Source: an uncultured bacterium
GTDB taxonomy: Bacteria > UBP6 > UBA1177 > JAKLFG01
Direction of reading: 5' to 3'
Assembly (NCBI GenBank): GCA_937871295.1
Contig: CALMRE010000267.1
Span: forward strand, 1-47,932
Length of the DNA: 47,932 nucleotides
Under the pieces are notes generated by a model. The model made no database searches. It had not been told where the DNA came from and was given only the letters and a program-made list of their open reading frames with translations. Shown one piece after another: positions 19,290-27,206 of the stretch; positions within the stretch are counted from its first letter, which is position 1, and the number at the start of each line of letters is the position of its first letter. Position numbers and translations under genes: made by a program.

Positions 19290-19290
19290 G

Positions 19291-20340
19291 TCATAATAAC
19301 TTTTTAAGGCCGTTCTTTTCGAGATATTCGGTCACCCGCCGCACCTCCTGATGATCGGCCAGATCGGCGGTGAAGAAGACATCGTCGGTGACAACGACCA
19401 GTTGTCCTTTCTTCCGTAATATATAGACCGGCCGGTCGGTCAGATTGACCACGAGGTTGCCGCTACTTTCAATGAAATGGACCGGGCCGCGCGTAGCATT
19501 ATCCAGCGCGTCCTTGGGAAGCAGATCATAGTAGCCGGCCCAACTGCCGATGTCGTTCCAGCCGAAATCACCCGCCACCGAGAATATCGGCGCCGCGGTA
19601 TGCTCCATGACCGCATAGTCTATCGAGATGGAGCGGACCGCGCCGTACTGCGCCGCCGCGATATCATCCAGATCGGTTATCGCATCCACGCCGGTGACGA
19701 TGTCGGGAACCAGCGTCGTCAACTCGCGCGCCATGGTCGCCTGACGGAACAGGAAGATGCCGCCGTTCCACAGATAGTTCCCGCTCTTCACGAAGTTCTC
19801 GGCGCGCGCCCGGTCGGGCTTTTCCTCGAACCGTTTCACCGATAGAACGCCCGGGCTCAGCGGCTCACCGGTGTTGATGTAGCCGTACCCGGTCTCGGGG
19901 CGATCGGGACGGATCCCGATGGTGCCGATGCCGTCGACCGCATCGAGCGTCGCGAGCGCCGTCCGTATCGCGGCGCGGAAATCGTCGGGCCGCGCGATGT
20001 GATGATCGGCGGGCAGGACGATGACCCGATTATCCGTACCCCAATGTTTCTCGATGGCCCGCAGAGCGAGTGCGATACAGGGGGCGGTGTTGCGGCCGAC
20101 CGGCTCGAAAAGCGTCCGGACACCCTCATAACGCCGCGCGTCGGCGAGGATGTGTGCGCGCTGTTTGACCGACGATACGATGAGGATATCGCGCGTCACC
20201 GGCATTATCCGTTCTATCGTCTCGGCCAGAAGGGTCTTTTCCGAAAAGAGCGCCAGTGACTGCTTCGCCCGATCCTCGCGTGAAAGCGGCCAGAACCGTT
20301 TGCCGCTGCCGCCCGCCATGATGACCGCGATGATGGCCAT
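19291..20340 (-). CDS. manC: Mannose-1-phosphate guanylyltransferase (GDP-mannose pyrophosphorylase)
   Basis: A 349-residue cytoplasmic nucleotidyltransferase making GDP-mannose from GTP and mannose-1-P. Signatures: IMAGGSGKRFWPLSRE (nucleotide loop), PVGRNTAPCIALA, LPADHHI, GYGYI, VKRFEEKPD, SGNYLWNGGIFLF and GDFGWNDIGSW. It lacks the C-terminal isomerase cupin of bifunctional ManC; a cupin of that type is encoded separately at 2439-3164. ATG 20340 has AGAGGTGA upstream. A frame extension to 20409 would run into the tRNA-Leu gene and is rejected. It is first in a three-gene minus-strand operon and lies 25 nt downstream of tRNA-Leu(CAA), so it may share that promoter. Name manC is by family. 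Confidence 0.93.
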   Translation of the reverse strand: MAIIAVIMAGGSGKRFWPLSREDRAKQSLALFSEKTLLAETIERIMPVTRDILIVSSVKQRAHILADARRYEGVRTLFEPVGRNTAPCIALALRAIEKHWGTDNRVIVLPADHHIARPDDFRAAIRTALATLDAVDGIGTIGIRPDRPETGYGYINTGEPLSPGVLSVKRFEEKPDRARAENFVKSGNYLWNGGIFLFRQATMARELTTLVPDIVTGVDAITDLDDIAAAQYGAVRSISIDYAVMEHTAAPIFSVAGDFGWNDIGSWAGYYDLLPKDALDNATRGPVHFIESSGNLVVNLTDRPVYILRKKGQLVVVTDDVFFTADLADHQEVRRVTEYLEKNGLKKLL

Positions 20341-20365
20341 GGTGTCACCTCTAGTAAAAAAGAAA

Positions 20366-20452
20366 TGGTGCCGGGGGTCGGACTCGAACCGACATGGTGT
20401 CACCACCACCGGATTTTGAGTCCGGCGCGTCTACCAATTTCACCACTCCGGC
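20366..20452 (-). tRNA. tRNA-Leu (anticodon CAA)
   Basis: An 87-nt class II tRNA with encoded CCA (20366-20368). The acceptor arm GCCGGAG/CCCCGGC has one A-C mismatch at pair 6. The D-arm is of Leu type (AAATTGGTAGAC), the anticodon stem is CCGGA/TCCGG with loop CTCAAAA, the variable arm is long, and the T-arm is GTCGG-TTCGAGT-CCGAC. It reads UUG. A T-rich run follows at 20351-20365. Confidence 0.96.
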
Positions 20453-20467
20453 ACCAACGGGCTCCCG

Positions 20468-20495
20468 ATTGTATGGCCGCACCGGGTGTTGTCAA
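20468..20495 (-). promoter_or_regulatory. Promoter of tRNA-Leu(CAA) and possibly the manC operon
   Basis: On the minus strand, TTGACA (20490-20495) is followed after 16 nt by TACAAT (20468-20473). The start point would fall about 9 nt before the mature tRNA 5' end. Confidence 0.75.
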
Positions 20496-20516
20496 CTTTT
20501 TCGAATTTTCAAAAAT

Positions 20517-20544
20517 TTGCTTTTTCACCTGTTTTCACTAGAAT
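20517..20544 (+). promoter_or_regulatory. Promoter of the chaperone-like operon
   Basis: TTGCTT (20517-20522), 16 nt, TAGAAT (20539-20544), about 45 nt before the start at 20589. It is divergent from the tRNA promoter. Confidence 0.55.
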
Positions 20545-20588
20545 GCCCCCGGCTTGATTGGTTGTTTAGAAAAGTCAAGAGGTTAGCC

Positions 20589-21707
20589 ATGTTCACCGAC
20601 TTGCGGAAGAAAAGCGGTTCGCTTATCATTTACCTTATGTTCGCCGCCATCATCGTCACTTTCGTCATCAGTTTCGGTCCCGGCGATCAAGGCTGTCAGG
20701 CTCAGCCGAACTGGGTGGTCACGGTCAACGGCGACACCATCACGCAGGCCGAGTTCCGCTTCACCTATAATAATTACTACGACTACCATCAGCGCATCGC
20801 GGCGATGATGAATCAGGAATTCAACGCCAAGACCGCCAAGGAGATGAACCTTTCCCAGAAGGCGCTCGACAGCCTCATCGAGGTCATGCTGATGGCGCAG
20901 GACGCCGACAAACTCGGGTTCGTCGCGACCGACGACGAGGTCCGCAAAGAGATAACCGACACCCCCTACTTCCAACAGAACGGCGCGTTCGACCGCGATC
21001 AGTACAACCGCTTCGTGCAGTTCCAGATGGGGATGACGGTATCGAGTTACGAAGAAAAAGTGCGCCGCGACCTGCTGGCCCAGAAACTGCACCGCTTTCT
21101 CACCGATTCGGCCGATATCTCCGAAGTGGAACTGAAGGAAGAGTTCATCAAGAGCAACGAAACGGTCGACGCGCGGCTCCTCGTTTTCGGCGAGGCGCAG
21201 ATGAAACCCGAAGCGCGCGAAAAACTCAAAAGCGGCGATACGATCGATAAGGAGCGGCTCGCCGCGCTGATAAAGGCCGACGCCGCCAAGGCCCGGTCGC
21301 TTCTGGCCGACCCGGCCTACAAGGAGGAGAACCTGAAAAAAGATCTCCCCGACTGGGAGCCGGCGATAAAGGAACAGAACGGCATCCGCAAGAACGCGAC
21401 CTATCTGCCCGATATCGGCATAACGCCCGACTTGATCGCCCGTCTTTTCGCGCAGAAGGAGATCCCCGGCTACCTTGAGGGACCGGTGATGGTGGACGAC
21501 AAGGCGGTCGTGGCGCAGGTGGTGAAACACACCCCCGCCGACATGGCCAGATTCGAACTTGAAAAAGACAAGATCCGCCGCAGCCTGCAGTCCGAGAAGT
21601 CGCGGGCGGTGATCGACGCCCATACCAAACAACTCCGCGCAAAGGCGGCTCTGGACACCAACGAATACTGGCTTTCCGCTTTCCGGCAGAACGGCGGCGA
21701 CCAGTAA
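20589..21707 (+). CDS. SurA/PpiD N-domain-like membrane-anchored chaperone without rotamase domain
   Basis: A 372-residue protein; ATG 20589 has AAGAGGT upstream. A short cytoplasmic lead (MFTDLRKKSGS) is followed by one transmembrane helix (about 12-31), as in PpiD. The periplasmic part begins VVTVNGDTITQAEF, the typical SurA_N/PpiD start. It continues with the helical chaperone region (LIEVMLMAQDADKLG, DDEVRKEI, F-DRDQYNRF). No parvulin PPIase block is visible where PpiD/SurA have one. The rest is a Lys/Glu-rich region plus a short C-terminal segment (VVAQVVKHTPA) like the end of SurA proteins. Likely a periplasmic folding helper for outer-membrane proteins. It leads an operon with the next two genes. 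Confidence 0.82.
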   Translation: MFTDLRKKSGSLIIYLMFAAIIVTFVISFGPGDQGCQAQPNWVVTVNGDTITQAEFRFTYNNYYDYHQRIAAMMNQEFNAKTAKEMNLSQKALDSLIEVMLMAQDADKLGFVATDDEVRKEITDTPYFQQNGAFDRDQYNRFVQFQMGMTVSSYEEKVRRDLLAQKLHRFLTDSADISEVELKEEFIKSNETVDARLLVFGEAQMKPEAREKLKSGDTIDKERLAALIKADAAKARSLLADPAYKEENLKKDLPDWEPAIKEQNGIRKNATYLPDIGITPDLIARLFAQKEIPGYLEGPVMVDDKAVVAQVVKHTPADMARFELEKDKIRRSLQSEKSRAVIDAHTKQLRAKAALDTNEYWLSAFRQNGGDQ

Positions 21708-21723
21708 GCCGCGGTATCGGCCG

Positions 21724-22644
21724 ATGCTCACCGCGGACCGGCTTCTCAAGTTCGTGAGCGGCGCGCTGCTCGGCGCCTTCATCCTTTTCTCCCTTATCGT
21801 CACGATACGCGAACTTATGCGGTCGCGCGACCCGCTCAACCGCCTCGTTTCGGAACACTGCCTGACGCTCGCCGCGTTCGGAAGCGACGCCCCTCCCGGC
21901 GCACAGTTCCTGCCGCGCGCGCCGGCGACCCCCGAGGAGTTGACCGGGAACGGCGCCGCCTGTCTGTTTTTCGACGCCTCCGCGCGCGACGCCACCCCGC
22001 TGACACAGGCTTTGTTCAAGCGGACGCCGGTGTCGGGCTGGGACCATCTCTACCTCGGCCCGCGCGGCGCGCTTCTGATCCGCGATGAGCGGACCTTCGC
22101 CGCCGAAGCGGAACTTCTGCGCTCCTGCCTGCGCGACCGGGCCTGCGCCGCCGGCGATACGGGCCTTGCGAACCGGTCCGTTACCCTTTCGCTGGTCGAT
22201 GCCGCGGGCCGACGGCCGGTGAATCTTTCGTTTTACGACGAAGCGCTCGGCGACATACTTGCCAAGATGCCCGGGCTTCTCAACGAAATGAGCACCGTGA
22301 AAAAGATCGATCCGGCGGCGCTCACGCTGGAAACCGCCTTTCACCGTCACTACGCGCTTCTCGCACAGCCCGACGAACCGTCGGTCGCGACGCTCGCCGC
22401 ACCGGGCCGCGACGGCCTGATGATCGCCTCACGCGGTCCCAAGATACGCCTCCTGCCGTGGGAATACGGCAAAAATCCCCTGCGCCGCCTCATGGCGAAG
22501 GGCTCACAGTACGGGCTGGACAAAGACGAGTATAAAAAGGACAACGCCGCCGTCACGATCTTCGCGACCGTCCGTTTCCGCGAAGAAAAAGGGGCGATGC
22601 GGGAGATCGTCCCCGGGCCGGAGGCGGCCGCCGATGGCCGGTAA
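21724..22644 (+). CDS. Membrane-anchored hypothetical protein, possible divergent AMMECR1-like C-terminus
   Basis: A 306-residue protein with one N-terminal transmembrane helix (about 8-29). It starts 16 nt after the chaperone-like gene; the ribosome site is weak, suggesting coupling. I do not recognise the family securely. The segment PGRDGLMIASRG...LLPWEYGKNP...IFATVRFRE resembles the second half of AMMECR1 proteins (PGxDGLxL...LLPQV...F...F.E). A preceding region could be the first half. The cysteines C75 and the pair near 139-145 are scattered, with no metal motif. It overlaps the next gene by 11 nt. Role unknown; the AMMECR1 idea is tentative. Confidence 0.7.
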   Translation: MLTADRLLKFVSGALLGAFILFSLIVTIRELMRSRDPLNRLVSEHCLTLAAFGSDAPPGAQFLPRAPATPEELTGNGAACLFFDASARDATPLTQALFKRTPVSGWDHLYLGPRGALLIRDERTFAAEAELLRSCLRDRACAAGDTGLANRSVTLSLVDAAGRRPVNLSFYDEALGDILAKMPGLLNEMSTVKKIDPAALTLETAFHRHYALLAQPDEPSVATLAAPGRDGLMIASRGPKIRLLPWEYGKNPLRRLMAKGSQYGLDKDEYKKDNAAVTIFATVRFREEKGAMREIVPGPEAAADGR

Positions 22645-23161
22645 ACCCTACGCCTGCCGCCGCTGCGGCGCCTGCTGTACCGGCGACGGCTCGGTCTTCC
22701 TCTATCCCGACGACCTGCCTGCGCTCGCCGCGCACCTCGGCATTACCCTGCAGACGCTGATCGACCGCCATACCGACTATCTCATCCTCGAACTGCCCGA
22801 CGGGGTGAACGGCTGGCTCTACCTCCCCTACCTGACCCTCAGAAAGGAGGCGAAGGAGCGTTGTGTGTTCCTCAAGGGCGAGCTCTGTTCGGTGCACGCC
22901 GCCAAACCGGCGCAGTGCCGCGAGACCCCTTTCGTCGAAGAATTCTTCAGCGACGATGAGTGGAACGCCGCGGTCCGCCGCAACTGCCCCGGCCTGCGCG
23001 ACACCGATCCGGCGACCCTGCCCAAGAGCGCCGCTCCCGGCGCCGCCGACCGCGAACGGCGCTATCTCGAACTCCTGCGGGAGAACAGTTACAGCCTTGA
23101 AAAGATACTCGGCGTCACCCTTCCCGCGCCGCGCATCCTGACCCACCGCGAACTCGCTTGA
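22634..23161 (+). CDS. YkgJ-family cysteine cluster protein
   Basis: A 175-residue cytoplasmic protein of the CxxCGxCC family (UPF0153/YkgJ), thought to bind Zn or an Fe-S cluster. The N-terminal cluster is CRRCGACC (residues 8-15). Further cysteines lie in ERCVFLKGELCSVH, KPAQCRETP and RRNCPG, spaced as in the family. The start overlaps the end of the previous gene by 11 nt, with GGAGG inside that gene as ribosome site. Members are suggested to act in protein or RNA modification, but no reaction is established. Confidence 0.88.
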   Translation: MAGKPYACRRCGACCTGDGSVFLYPDDLPALAAHLGITLQTLIDRHTDYLILELPDGVNGWLYLPYLTLRKEAKERCVFLKGELCSVHAAKPAQCRETPFVEEFFSDDEWNAAVRRNCPGLRDTDPATLPKSAAPGAADRERRYLELLRENSYSLEKILGVTLPAPRILTHRELA

Positions 23162-23167
23162 AATTTT

Positions 23168-23196
23168 TTGACACCCTTTCCTTATAATGCTATGGT
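23168..23196 (+). promoter_or_regulatory. Promoter of the ACT/outer-membrane-protein operon
   Basis: A perfect TTGACA (23168-23173) is followed after 17 nt by TATGGT (23191-23196). A perfect TATAAT (23183-23188) also lies 9 nt after the TTGACA and 19 nt after TTGAAA (23158-23163), so two overlapping promoters are possible. Confidence 0.65.
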
Positions 23197-23220
23197 GTCC
23201 CGTACTTTAGGGAGGCTATC

Positions 23221-23646
23221 ATGAGAGTAGAGCAGATCTCGATCCTGCTACGGAACGAACCGGGCGTCCTGAGCCGCATTCTCGAGAACTTCGATCGCGC
23301 GAATGTCAACATCCTCGGCCTCACCATCAACGAGACGGCCAACTTCGGCGAACTGCGCATCGTCGTGGACAAATGCGCGCTGGCCAAAGATATCCTCAAA
23401 GAGATGGCGGTCTCCTACAATGTCGTGAAGATCATTGTGGTGAAACTGGAGAACAAGCCGGGCGAACTGCTGAAGATCGCCCACCTGATGAGCAAGAACG
23501 ACATCAACATCGACTACATCTACACCCTTGCGTCGATAGACAAGGGCGCCCTCATCGCCGTTAAGACCTGGAACATGGCCGAGACCGAGAAGATACTGGG
23601 AGAGAACCACCTTGAGATGGTCGACCTTGACAAGTTCGGTCTCTGA
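23221..23646 (+). CDS. Tandem ACT-domain protein
   Basis: A 141-residue protein made of two ACT domains. The first (residues 1-70) has QISILLRNEPGVLSRILENF and the second (71-141) has IIVVKLENKPGELLKIAHLM. ACT domains bind amino acids or similar ligands and control enzymes. Stand-alone double-ACT proteins of this size are common, often annotated as amino-acid-binding proteins. The ATG is preceded by AGGGAGG and a strong promoter lies at 23168. It is 31 nt from the outer-membrane protein gene. The ligand and partner are unknown. Confidence 0.9.
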   Translation: MRVEQISILLRNEPGVLSRILENFDRANVNILGLTINETANFGELRIVVDKCALAKDILKEMAVSYNVVKIIVVKLENKPGELLKIAHLMSKNDINIDYIYTLASIDKGALIAVKTWNMAETEKILGENHLEMVDLDKFGL

Positions 23647-23677
23647 TCGTTATTTGAATATCCCCACCGGAGGTCAT

Positions 23678-25465
23678 ATGCGTTCATTTTTTCTCGTAGC
23701 GCTCATGTTGCTTCTGCCGCTCCTGACGGCGTTCGCTCAGGATCAGGCCGCGGAGGAGCAGGCGCCGGCCGAAACGCCCGCCGCAGTCGCGGACACCGCC
23801 GCGGAAGAGGCGGAAGAAGAGGATACCGAAGAGTCCGCCGCGCCGGAGACGGCTCCCGCCCCGGCGGCAGAACCGGGACCGGCGGCCCCCGTCGAGGCGA
23901 CGGCGCACGAGTTGAAGCCGGAGGATAAGACCGCCGCGCCGCAGGAAGAACCGGCCGCAGAGAAGCCCGCCGCACCCGCGCAGAGCACCGGGATCAATGT
24001 CAGCGGCCGCCCGGTGAAATTCTTCGAACTCTACGGTTTCTTCGCCGTCAACCATTACTTCACCTACAACCTCTTCATGGACGGCAACAACCCCTACCTG
24101 CCCGCCACCCCGCTCGCCAACGCAAAGGAACGCGGAGAAAAGATACTCTCGTGGGGCGGCGTGAAACTTCATCTCGAACCGATCATCAATGTCGCCGAGA
24201 CGATGGAGATCCATTCGAAACTCACCCTGATGGCCAGCCGGCTGGTCGGCACCGATAATGTCCTGCCCGACACGAAGGAGAACGGTCTGCTCCCCGGCAC
24301 TCAACTGGAGGTCGATCCGTCGATACGGGTCGAGGGGCTTTGGGGCACGCTCGATACCCCCATCGGCGAACTGCGGGTCGGCCGGATGCCGTTCCACTGG
24401 GGACTCGGCATGCTCTACAACGACGCCAACACCGTCGACTCCAATACGACGGGCGACCATCTCGATCGCGTGATGTTCATCGTGCCGGTCATGGGCTTCA
24501 AGATCATACCGGCGTTCGATTATATCAGCGAAGGAGCGATGCTCCGCTACAACGATCATTTCATCGACGCCTCGTCGCGCGACGACGGCTGGCAGGTCGC
24601 CCTCATGTTCACCATGCAGGAGGAGGACCCGGCGGTGCTCGAGGAGAAACTGCTCAAGGAGAACACCGTCTATGAATTCGGTTTCTTCGGCTCCTACAGC
24701 TGGAAAAGCGACAAAGCGACGGAAGTGACCACTCCCTACGCCGACACGCCGATCGACGGCAACATCATCGACCCGGCCAAAACCTACACCCTCTCGGAAC
24801 AGGACGCCCGGATGCTCACCCTCGATCTGTGGGGCAACATCTACTACAAAAACTTCTCGATCAAGGCGGAACTCGCCTTCATGGACGGCAAACTGGGCCG
24901 CTTCCGGAACGACGACATCTCCAGCCGCGTATCGGCGCAGATGTTCGGCGCCGCTCTTGAAATGCAGTGGAAATATATCCCGCGCAAACTCCACTTCACC
25001 CTGCTGGGCGGTATGGCCACGGGCGACAAGGGCAATGGCGTACAGGGCGATTCGATGACCATCCCCGGCCGGGCGATAGACACCGCGCTCGGGCTCGACA
25101 TGAAGGTCGAGAACTTCCGTTTTCACCGCGACTACAACATCAATTCCTTCATCTGGCGCGAAGTGCTCGGCCGCTTCACTTCGGGCTACTACGCGAGTTT
25201 CGACACCCAGTATTTCTTCCGCGACGATATCTCGATGCGCGGCGGTCTGACCTATTCGGGCGCGTGGTTCGCCAAGCAGACCCCCGGCGGCAAAGGGACC
25301 CCCATCGCGCTCGAACCCTTCGTCGGCGCCTACTACTCCGGCGACAGCGGCCTGCGCGCCGGTCTCACCTTCCAGTTGGCGGTGCCGTTCGACGGCCTCA
25401 ACACCGCGGCACGCAACACCACCATCCTCTTCGACATCCACACCTATATGGGCTTCGTGTTCTAA
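23678..25465 (+). CDS. Outer-membrane beta-barrel protein
   Basis: A 595-residue protein. ATG 23678 has CGGAGGT upstream. A signal peptide (residues 1-20, LLTAFAQ) is followed by an Ala/Glu/Pro-rich linker (about 21-105) and a C-terminal barrel region. That region has alternating hydrophobic and aromatic strands, for example ELYGFFAVNHYFTYNLF, GELRVGRMPFHWGLGMLYN and YYASFDTQYFFRDD. The last residues IHTYMGFVF end in Phe, the usual signal for outer-membrane assembly. The RVGRMPFHWG pattern recalls porin-like or alginate-porin-type barrels, but I cannot name the substrate. It is second in an operon with the ACT protein. A strong palindromic terminator-like region follows. Confidence 0.85.
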   Translation: MRSFFLVALMLLLPLLTAFAQDQAAEEQAPAETPAAVADTAAEEAEEEDTEESAAPETAPAPAAEPGPAAPVEATAHELKPEDKTAAPQEEPAAEKPAAPAQSTGINVSGRPVKFFELYGFFAVNHYFTYNLFMDGNNPYLPATPLANAKERGEKILSWGGVKLHLEPIINVAETMEIHSKLTLMASRLVGTDNVLPDTKENGLLPGTQLEVDPSIRVEGLWGTLDTPIGELRVGRMPFHWGLGMLYNDANTVDSNTTGDHLDRVMFIVPVMGFKIIPAFDYISEGAMLRYNDHFIDASSRDDGWQVALMFTMQEEDPAVLEEKLLKENTVYEFGFFGSYSWKSDKATEVTTPYADTPIDGNIIDPAKTYTLSEQDARMLTLDLWGNIYYKNFSIKAELAFMDGKLGRFRNDDISSRVSAQMFGAALEMQWKYIPRKLHFTLLGGMATGDKGNGVQGDSMTIPGRAIDTALGLDMKVENFRFHRDYNINSFIWREVLGRFTSGYYASFDTQYFFRDDISMRGGLTYSGAWFAKQTPGGKGTPIALEPFVGAYYSGDSGLRAGLTFQLAVPFDGLNTAARNTTILFDIHTYMGFVF

Positions 25466-25467
25466 AC

Positions 25468-25537
25468 CCGCCCTACCCTCCCTTGACAGGGCGGGATAGC
25501 GGTCGTCCCCCTGTCAAGGGGGATTGAGGGGGTTTTG
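25468..25537. repeat. Palindromic repeat cluster, likely bidirectional terminator
   Basis: Two hairpins: CCCGCCCT...AGGGCGGG (25468-25495) and CCCCC-TGTCAA-GGGGG (25507-25522). The inner arms CCCTTGACAGGG (25480-25491) and CCCTGTCAAGGG (25509-25520) are exact inverted copies. A further G-run and then GTTTTGTCTTTT follow on the plus strand. It separates convergent genes and lies at the left edge of the defence island. Confidence 0.75.
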
Positions 25538-25541
25538 TCTT

Positions 25542-26468
25542 TTATCCTACTTGGTAACTGAGTGTCTTTGCCTCGGCGTCCATCGTCGCTGACACACCGA
25601 GCAGGAACGCCATATTCTTCGTGCCGTGACCGACGGGGAACTCGCTCATGACCGGTATCTTCGCGTCGATGCCGCTGCGCTCCACGATCATCCGCGCATC
25701 GACCTGCTTCTCGACCGGCGGATGGTTCTCCTTGTAAGAACAATCGCCGATGATGAGCCCTTGTATCTTCGCGAACTTTCCGGCGAGTTTGAGCTGCGTC
25801 ACGAGCCGGTCGACGCGGTACGGCACCTCCCCCACCTCCTCGATGACGACGATACAGCCGTCGAAGTCCGGTTCCCACGGCGTCCCGAGCAGTGACGCGA
25901 TCGTCGCGAGGTTGCCCCCCTTGACCACCCCCTTCGCCGTCCCCGGTTGGAGCGGCCGGATGTGGCGGTCGCCGATGCGGAACGCCTCGTTCTTCCCCTG
26001 CACCAGCCGCGTTATCTGGTTCTTCGAATGGTGGTCCAGTTGCTCCAGCGTCGTGATATTGGGGCCGTGGATCGCCACCATGCCGCACTTCTCTATGAGG
26101 AAACTGTGCAGTATCGTCACATCGGAAAAGCCGATGAGCGTCTTGGGCGTTTTCTTGAGTTCCGCGATGTGCTTGTCGAGCAACGGCAGGAGCTGGAGCG
26201 CGCCGTAGCCGCCGCGGGCGGCCCAGATCGCCTCGACCTCGGGGTCGGCGAAGGCTTTGAGCAGTTGCGCGGCGCGGTGGTCGGCGGCGCCGGCGAGATA
26301 ACCGGTGCGGGCGTAGGCGGCGGTGTCGTACCACGGGCGCAGTTTATTCTGTTTGAGGAAGGATAGCCCGGCGTTGAACAGTTGTTTGTCGAAGGGACCG
26401 GAGGTCGCGACGACCTGTATCTTCCCCCGGAAACTCACCGGCCTGAACTCTTTCACCCGCTGTTCCAT
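25542..26468 (-). CDS. ldcA: LD-carboxypeptidase (muramoyltetrapeptide carboxypeptidase)
   Basis: A 308-residue cytoplasmic Ser peptidase (family S66) that removes the terminal D-Ala from murein tetrapeptides during cell-wall recycling. The catalytic Ser115 lies in GFSD, the general Glu in VVIEEVGE (210/211) and His281 in FPVGHGTKN. AARGGYGALQLLP and GGNLATIASLLGTP are family signatures. ATG 26468 follows AGGAAT by 7 nt; a GTG one codon upstream is less well spaced. It begins 8 nt after the stop of the small PIN partner gene, so a housekeeping recycling enzyme is read from a toxin-like operon with promoter at 27207-27235. Confidence 0.93.
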   Translation of the reverse strand: MEQRVKEFRPVSFRGKIQVVATSGPFDKQLFNAGLSFLKQNKLRPWYDTAAYARTGYLAGAADHRAAQLLKAFADPEVEAIWAARGGYGALQLLPLLDKHIAELKKTPKTLIGFSDVTILHSFLIEKCGMVAIHGPNITTLEQLDHHSKNQITRLVQGKNEAFRIGDRHIRPLQPGTAKGVVKGGNLATIASLLGTPWEPDFDGCIVVIEEVGEVPYRVDRLVTQLKLAGKFAKIQGLIIGDCSYKENHPPVEKQVDARMIVERSGIDAKIPVMSEFPVGHGTKNMAFLLGVSATMDAEAKTLSYQVG

Positions 26469-26476
26469 CACGATTC

Positions 26477-26719
26477 CTATCTTTTTCCGTAAGAGGCTTT
26501 CTTCTCGGCCACCATCGAGGGTTGGGCCGCCCTCCCTTGAGGGCCGGCTTTGGCCGCTTTGAAGGCCAGAACAACATATTGTAAGTAGGTAAGTCCTAGC
26601 GTTTTCGCTTTTTCCGCGATGAGTTTCCGCGCAATATGCACCTGTTGAAGCGCGTCATCTTCGGGAAATTCAAGAGCGACCTCTTTCTTGATCCTGTCCA
26701 GTTCTTTCTTGTTCATCAT
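26477..26719 (-). CDS. Small helical partner of PIN-domain protein, putative antitoxin
   Basis: An 80-residue protein. ATG 26719 overlaps the PIN stop (ATGA), with GGGAGAG 5 nt upstream. The N-terminal 55 residues are charged and helical (MNKKELDRIKKEVALEFPED, LQQVHIARKLIAEKAKTLG). I do not recognise the family. Being coupled to a PIN gene it is a candidate antitoxin, though antitoxins usually come first. From about residue 56 (AGPQGRAAQPS) the sequence is low in structure and encoded partly by a palindrome (26529-26544). This suggests that a repeat replaced the original end. No classical DNA-binding motif is obvious. Confidence 0.7.
   Translation of the reverse strand: MMNKKELDRIKKEVALEFPEDDALQQVHIARKLIAEKAKTLGLTYLQYVVLAFKAAKAGPQGRAAQPSMVAEKKASYGKR
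26529..26544. repeat. Palindrome inside the small PIN-partner gene
   Basis: GCCCTC-CCTT-GAGGGC, a 6 bp stem. The 10-mer CCTCCCTTGA within it also occurs in the repeat at 25468-25537, suggesting one repeat family. Confidence 0.55.
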
Positions 26720-27174
26720 AGCAACTCTCCCGGCGACACGATGTCGGTTTGGGCCAACCCGCGCATGGAGTTGACGATCTTTACGATATCTTTTGTCTTC
26801 TTGCGGACGATATGCCGGAAATTCCAACTCACCACATACTCGATACGATTGACCGACGCCACCGCTATGTGATAAGCGTCTTCGCGGTAGTCCTCGGGGA
26901 CGGCTTGATAACGGATATACTCATTCACCAAGGCTTCGACCTCGGTGTCGATCTCCAATATCTGGAAGGGCTCGATGAAGGCGGCCATTTTCTTTCTCAA
27001 CGAGGCATCCGGCGTGTTTTGCACTTCCAAGATGGTGATGGAAGAAACGGACACTTCATACTTGTCGCTTGCGGCAAAGAACTCTTCGGTCAACTTTTGT
27101 CGTTCGGGGTTCCTTTCGTCAAAGAGCGCCGAAACAACCGATGTGTCGAGGTACACGCGCGGGATGCGTTTCAT
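26716..27174 (-). CDS. PIN-domain ribonuclease, VapC-like toxin
   Basis: A 152-residue protein. ATG 27174 lies 6 nt after GGAGGAGGAGC; an earlier TTG at 27180 is too close to that site. The PIN fold's acidic residues are visible: Asp10 in YLDTSVVSALFDE, Glu in SITILEVQNT, Asp in YREDAYHIAVAS, and the terminal motif WNFRHIV. Such proteins cut RNA with Mg2+ and usually act as toxins of type II toxin-antitoxin pairs. It is first in an operon with a small helical protein and ldcA, under a near-consensus promoter. Toxicity is inferred from the family. Confidence 0.88.
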   Translation of the reverse strand: MKRIPRVYLDTSVVSALFDERNPERQKLTEEFFAASDKYEVSVSSITILEVQNTPDASLRKKMAAFIEPFQILEIDTEVEALVNEYIRYQAVPEDYREDAYHIAVASVNRIEYVVSWNFRHIVRKKTKDIVKIVNSMRGLAQTDIVSPGELL

Positions 27175-27206
27175 GTGCAAGCTCCTCCTCCCTAACGAAC
27201 AAAGGC

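Noticed and set aside
20341-20409. N-terminal extension of manC to 20409
   Set aside because: It would translate part of tRNA-Leu(CAA); ATG 20340 has AGAGGTGA and gives the normal family start.
20366-20452. tRNA-Leu as an integration site
   Set aside because: No integrase and no direct repeat of the tRNA 3' end was seen nearby; flanks look like core genes.
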